Shown here: one piece after another, positions 61,381-64,000 of the stretch
How positions within the stretch are numbered: position 1 is the stretch's first letter
Layout: every line of letters starts with the position of its first letter
Source of the DNA: Microbacterium sp. NIBRBAC000506063
GTDB taxonomy: Bacteria; Actinomycetota; Actinomycetes; Actinomycetales; Microbacteriaceae
NCBI RefSeq assembly: GCF_017968845.1
Contig: NZ_CP072876.1
Location: 1,674,001-1,738,000 of the forward strand
DNA length: 64,000 bases
Direction: 5' to 3'
Notes under the pieces: generated by a model
What the model saw: only the letters and a program-made list of their open reading frames with translations
Database searches by the model: none
What the model was told of the DNA's origin: nothing
Position numbers and translations under genes: made by a program

Positions 61381-62744
61381 ATGACCGCATACGCAGTGAT
61401 CAACCCGGCCACCGGAGCGACCGAGAAGACCTACGGGGCCGCCACCGACGCGGAGGTGGAGGAGACAATCGCCCGGGCGGATGCCGCGCACCGCGACTGG
61501 TCGCGCACCTCCACGGTCGCCGAGCGCGCGGCCCTCATCCGCCGCATGGCCCAGCTGCACCGCGAGAGGCGGGAGGAGCTCGCCGACATCATCGTGCGCG
61601 AGATGGGCAAGCCCCGGGAAGCGGCGTTGGGCGAGGTGGACTTCGCCGCCGACATCGCCGACTTCTACGCCGACAACGCCGGGACCGTCACCGCCGACCA
61701 GCCCCTGGAGATCCTGGGGAGGGCAGCGCCGTCATCCGCCGTTCCTCGCTGGGGCCGCTTCTGGGCATCATGCCGTGGAACTTCCCCGCGTATCAGATCG
61801 TGCGCTTCGCGGCTCCGAACCTCGCGGTCGGCAACACGATCATCCTCAAGCCCGCACCGCAGTGCCCCGAGTCCTCGGAGGCGATCGCGCAGATCTACCG
61901 CGACGCGGGCTTCCCGGAGGGCGCCTACCAGAACCTGCTCGCCACGAACGAGCAGATCGCGGAGATCATCGCCGACCCGCGCATCCAGGGCGTGTCGGTG
62001 ACCGGCTCGGAACGCGCCGGTGCTGCCGTCGCCGAGGTCGCCGGACGCCACCTGAAGAAGGTGGCGCTCGAGCTCGGCGGCTCGGACCCGTTCATCGTGC
62101 TCTCGGCATCCGATCTCGACGAGGTCGTGCGATCCGCGGTCGACGCGCGCCTGGACAACAACGGGCAGTCGTGCAACGGCGCCAAGCGCTTCATCGTCGT
62201 CGGCGAGCTGTACGACGCCTTCGCGGAGAAGTTCACCGCCGCGATGGCCGCCGTCGCACCGAGCGATCCCATGCAGGACGACACGATCCTGGGTCCGCTG
62301 TCGTCGGATGCCGCATCGGCCCGCCTGCAGGAGCAGCTCGACCACGCCGTCGCGCAGGGCGCGACCGTGCTGACCGGCGGCGGCCGCGAGGGCAACTTCT
62401 TCGCGCCGACCGTGCTCGCCGATGTGACCCCGGAGATGGACGTCTACCGGGAAGAGCTGTTCGGCCCGGCGGCGGTGCTCTACCGCGTCGCCGACGAGGA
62501 TGCGGCCGTCGCGCTCGCCAATGACACCGCCTTCGGGCTCGGCTCGTACGTCTTCACGACCGATGCGGAGCAGGCCGAGCGCGTGGCCGACCGGATCGAG
62601 GCCGGCATGGTCTACGTCAATCTCGTTCTCGCCGACAGCCCGGAGCTCCCCTTCGGCGGGGTGAAGCGCTCCGGCACCTCGCGCGAGCTCGGACTGTTGG
62701 CCGCCGACGAGTTCGTGAACAAGAAGCTCATCCGCATCGGCTGA
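61381..62744 (+). CDS. Second succinate-semialdehyde dehydrogenase-type ALDH (one frameshift)
   Basis: 454 aa after restoring one G near 61720. GIMPWNFPAYQIVRFAAPNL, VALELGGSDPFIVL (Glu), DNNGQSCNGAKRF (Cys), EELFGPAAVLYRV, ending FGGVKRSGTSRELGLLAADE. It is the short, YneI/GabD1-like subfamily, distinct from the preceding enzyme. Having both in tandem suggests different cofactor or semialdehyde preference. Confidence 0.9.
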
Positions 62745-62798
62745 GCCTCGACATCCGATCCCCTGTTGCTGCGCGCCGCGCGGCGACAGAATGGAGAT

Positions 62799-63236
62799 AT
62801 GGAGAACACGCAGGATCCGGTCGTCGCACTCACCGATGAGCAGTGCTGGGAGCGTCTGGGCGCGCAGGAACTCGGGCGCATCGTCACGCATGTCGGCGGC
62901 GTCATCGACATCTTCCCGGTCAACTACGTCGTCGACGGTCGTGAGATCGTGTTCCGCACCGCCGAGGGCAGCAAGCTTTTCGAGCTCACTGTGAACGACG
63001 ACGTGCTCTTCGAGGTCGACGATCACACCGAGACGGATGCCTGGAGCGTCGTGATCCGCGGCACCGCCCGCCGCCTCGAGACCGACGACGAGGTGCAGCA
63101 CGCCGACACCCTGCCGCTGACGCCCTGGATCCCCACGCTCAAGCACAACTACGTGCGGATCGCGCCGGGGGAGATCAGTGGGCGGGCGTTCCGCCGCGAT
63201 GGAGAGCCCGACCGCTACGGCGTGCAGCCGTACTGA
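62799..63236 (+). CDS. Pyridoxamine 5'-phosphate oxidase family (FMN-binding split-barrel) protein
   Basis: 145 aa: ECWERLGAQELGRIV-like start (DEQCWERLGAQELGRIVTHV), FPVNYVVDGREIVFRTAEGS, LFEVDDHTETDAWSVVIRG. It is the short PNPOx-like class (F420 or FMN/heme binders such as Rv-type nitroreductase relatives); the substrate is not evident. ATG 62799 has AATGGAGAT before it. Confidence 0.8.
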   Translation: MENTQDPVVALTDEQCWERLGAQELGRIVTHVGGVIDIFPVNYVVDGREIVFRTAEGSKLFELTVNDDVLFEVDDHTETDAWSVVIRGTARRLETDDEVQHADTLPLTPWIPTLKHNYVRIAPGEISGRAFRRDGEPDRYGVQPY

Positions 63237-63354
63237 CCCGGGTTCGGACGGGTGCGCGGGATGCCGTACAATTGATCTCGCAGTGATTATCTGCATTCTT
63301 TTGCCATGCCCGAGAGGGTAGGCGGAATGCGGATGCAGGGGCCGAAGGGTCTCT

Positions 63355-63427
<73 letters not shown>

Positions 63428-63466
63428 CGCGTCAGCCCACGCTGGCACACGAAAGGTACATGCAGG

Positions 63467-63730
63467 ATGACTAACGACCCCACGGGTGGCGATCTCGTCG
63501 CAGGCGGCGGTGCCGTCAGCGAGAAGAAGCTCGGCTTCTTCGGGCGCATCGCGCTGTTCATCCGCCAGATCCTCGCCGAGCTTCGCAAGGTCGTCACTCC
63601 GACCCGCAAGGAGCTCGCCAAGTTCACCTCGGTGGTCTTCGTCTTCGTGCTGATCGTGATCGGGATCGTCTACGGACTCGACTTCGTGTTCTCGTGGCTG
63701 GCCCGACAGGTGTTCGGGATCCCGGGCTGA
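63467..63730 (+). CDS. secE: Protein translocase subunit SecE
   Basis: 87 aa. A short charged N-terminus, amphipathic helix FFGRIALFIRQILAELRKVVTPTRKEL, then one membrane helix (SVVFVFVLIVIGIVYGLDFV). It clamps SecY in the Sec channel. ATG 63467 follows TGCAGG. Just ahead of nusG. Confidence 0.95.
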   Translation: MTNDPTGGDLVAGGGAVSEKKLGFFGRIALFIRQILAELRKVVTPTRKELAKFTSVVFVFVLIVIGIVYGLDFVFSWLARQVFGIPG

Positions 63731-63787
63731 TCAGCCTGACATTCCCGCCGCGGCGCCACAGCCGCACCACAACGGAGAAGAAACAAC

Positions 63788-64000
63788 GTGTCTGAACGAT
63801 TTGCCGACGACGCCGACTGGGCGACCGCCGCTGAGCAGTCCAGCGAGGACGACGAGGCCCAGGAGGGCAACATCCTCGCTGCGGAGGAGCGCGCGGTCGC
63901 ACCTGCAGAGCACGTGGCGCTGCACATCGAGGGCGACGATGACGAAGACCTCGCCGACGACACGGATGACATCGATATCGAAGACCCGGAGGCAGACGCG
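63788..64000 (+). CDS. nusG: Transcription termination/antitermination protein NusG, N-terminal part
   Basis: GTG 63788 behind GGAGAAGAAAC. The 71 residues present are the acidic actinobacterial NusG extension (SERFADDADWATAAEQSSED... DDEDLADDTDDIDIEDPEAD); the NGN and KOW domains lie beyond the window edge. The identification rests on this acidic leader and on the secE-nusG order. Confidence 0.85.
   Translation, partial: MSERFADDADWATAAEQSSEDDEAQEGNILAAEERAVAPAEHVALHIEGDDDEDLADDTDDIDIEDPEADA

Overview
The window is a high-GC chromosome segment from an actinobacterium, most likely a Microbacteriaceae (Microbacterium-like). The evidence is the GC-rich codon use, frequent GTG starts, the rpsL-rpsG-fusA-tuf / S10-spc-alpha layout, the divergent ramB-aceB pair, a sortase-anchored DUF5979 surface protein, and ribosomal proteins with long Ala/Lys/Glu-rich tails. 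The strongest global signal is technical. About 40 single-base losses, always deletions and nearly always in runs of G or C, break some 19 genes, including essential ones (rpsG, rplC, rplB, rplO, rpsK, map, murB). Restoring one base at each site gives whole proteins of family-typical length, so I annotate these as one gene each. I regard the breaks as consensus errors rather than pseudogenisation.

Layout. 1-9.7 kb: accessory membrane and regulatory genes. These are a nucleotidyltransferase-like gene, a PadR regulator with a HAAS-domain membrane partner and a palindromic operator, several unknown membrane proteins, and a three-gene operon (DUF2975 membrane protein, YozG-type HTH, about 1226-aa SCO7613-type membrane protein) behind a palindromic operator, then a lipoprotein. 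9.75-14.4 kb: str operon (rpsL, rpsG, fusA, tuf). 14.4-25.1 kb: a surface island inserted between tuf and rpsJ. It holds a small helical protein, a 60-aa membrane ORF with its own promoter and terminator, a giant (about 2594 aa) cell-wall protein with 13 DUF5979-like and 4 DUF11-like repeats, an alternate-signal-peptide (SipW/TasA-like) exported protein with a hairpin-rich leader, and two mutually truncated gene remnants. 25.1-42.0 kb: S10-spc-alpha ribosomal supercluster with secY, adk, map, a DsbA-like thiol oxidoreductase, infA, rpoA and rplQ. rpsN and rpsD are not at their usual positions.

42.1-47.2 kb: voltage-gated cation channel, TauE/SafE exporter, hadA/hadB-like dehydratase pair, murB, aspartate-type aminotransferase. 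47.3-54.5 kb: two-carbon and fatty-acid metabolism (acyl-CoA dehydrogenase, malate synthase, divergent RamB), an unknown protein and an alpha/beta hydrolase. 54.6-62.8 kb: two PucR-type regulators around an HSL-type esterase, divergent from a GABA catabolic cluster (gabT and two succinate-semialdehyde dehydrogenases), then an FMN-binding PNPOx-like protein. 63.3-64 kb: tRNA-Trp, secE and the start of nusG.

At least three families of dispersed palindromic repeats occur in the intergenic spaces: nine copies of a GTTGAGCGAG...GTCGAAAC type, three of a CCCTTCGAC...GCTCAGGG type and two of an AGAACG...CGTTCT type. Two copies of the second family lie inside coding sequence.
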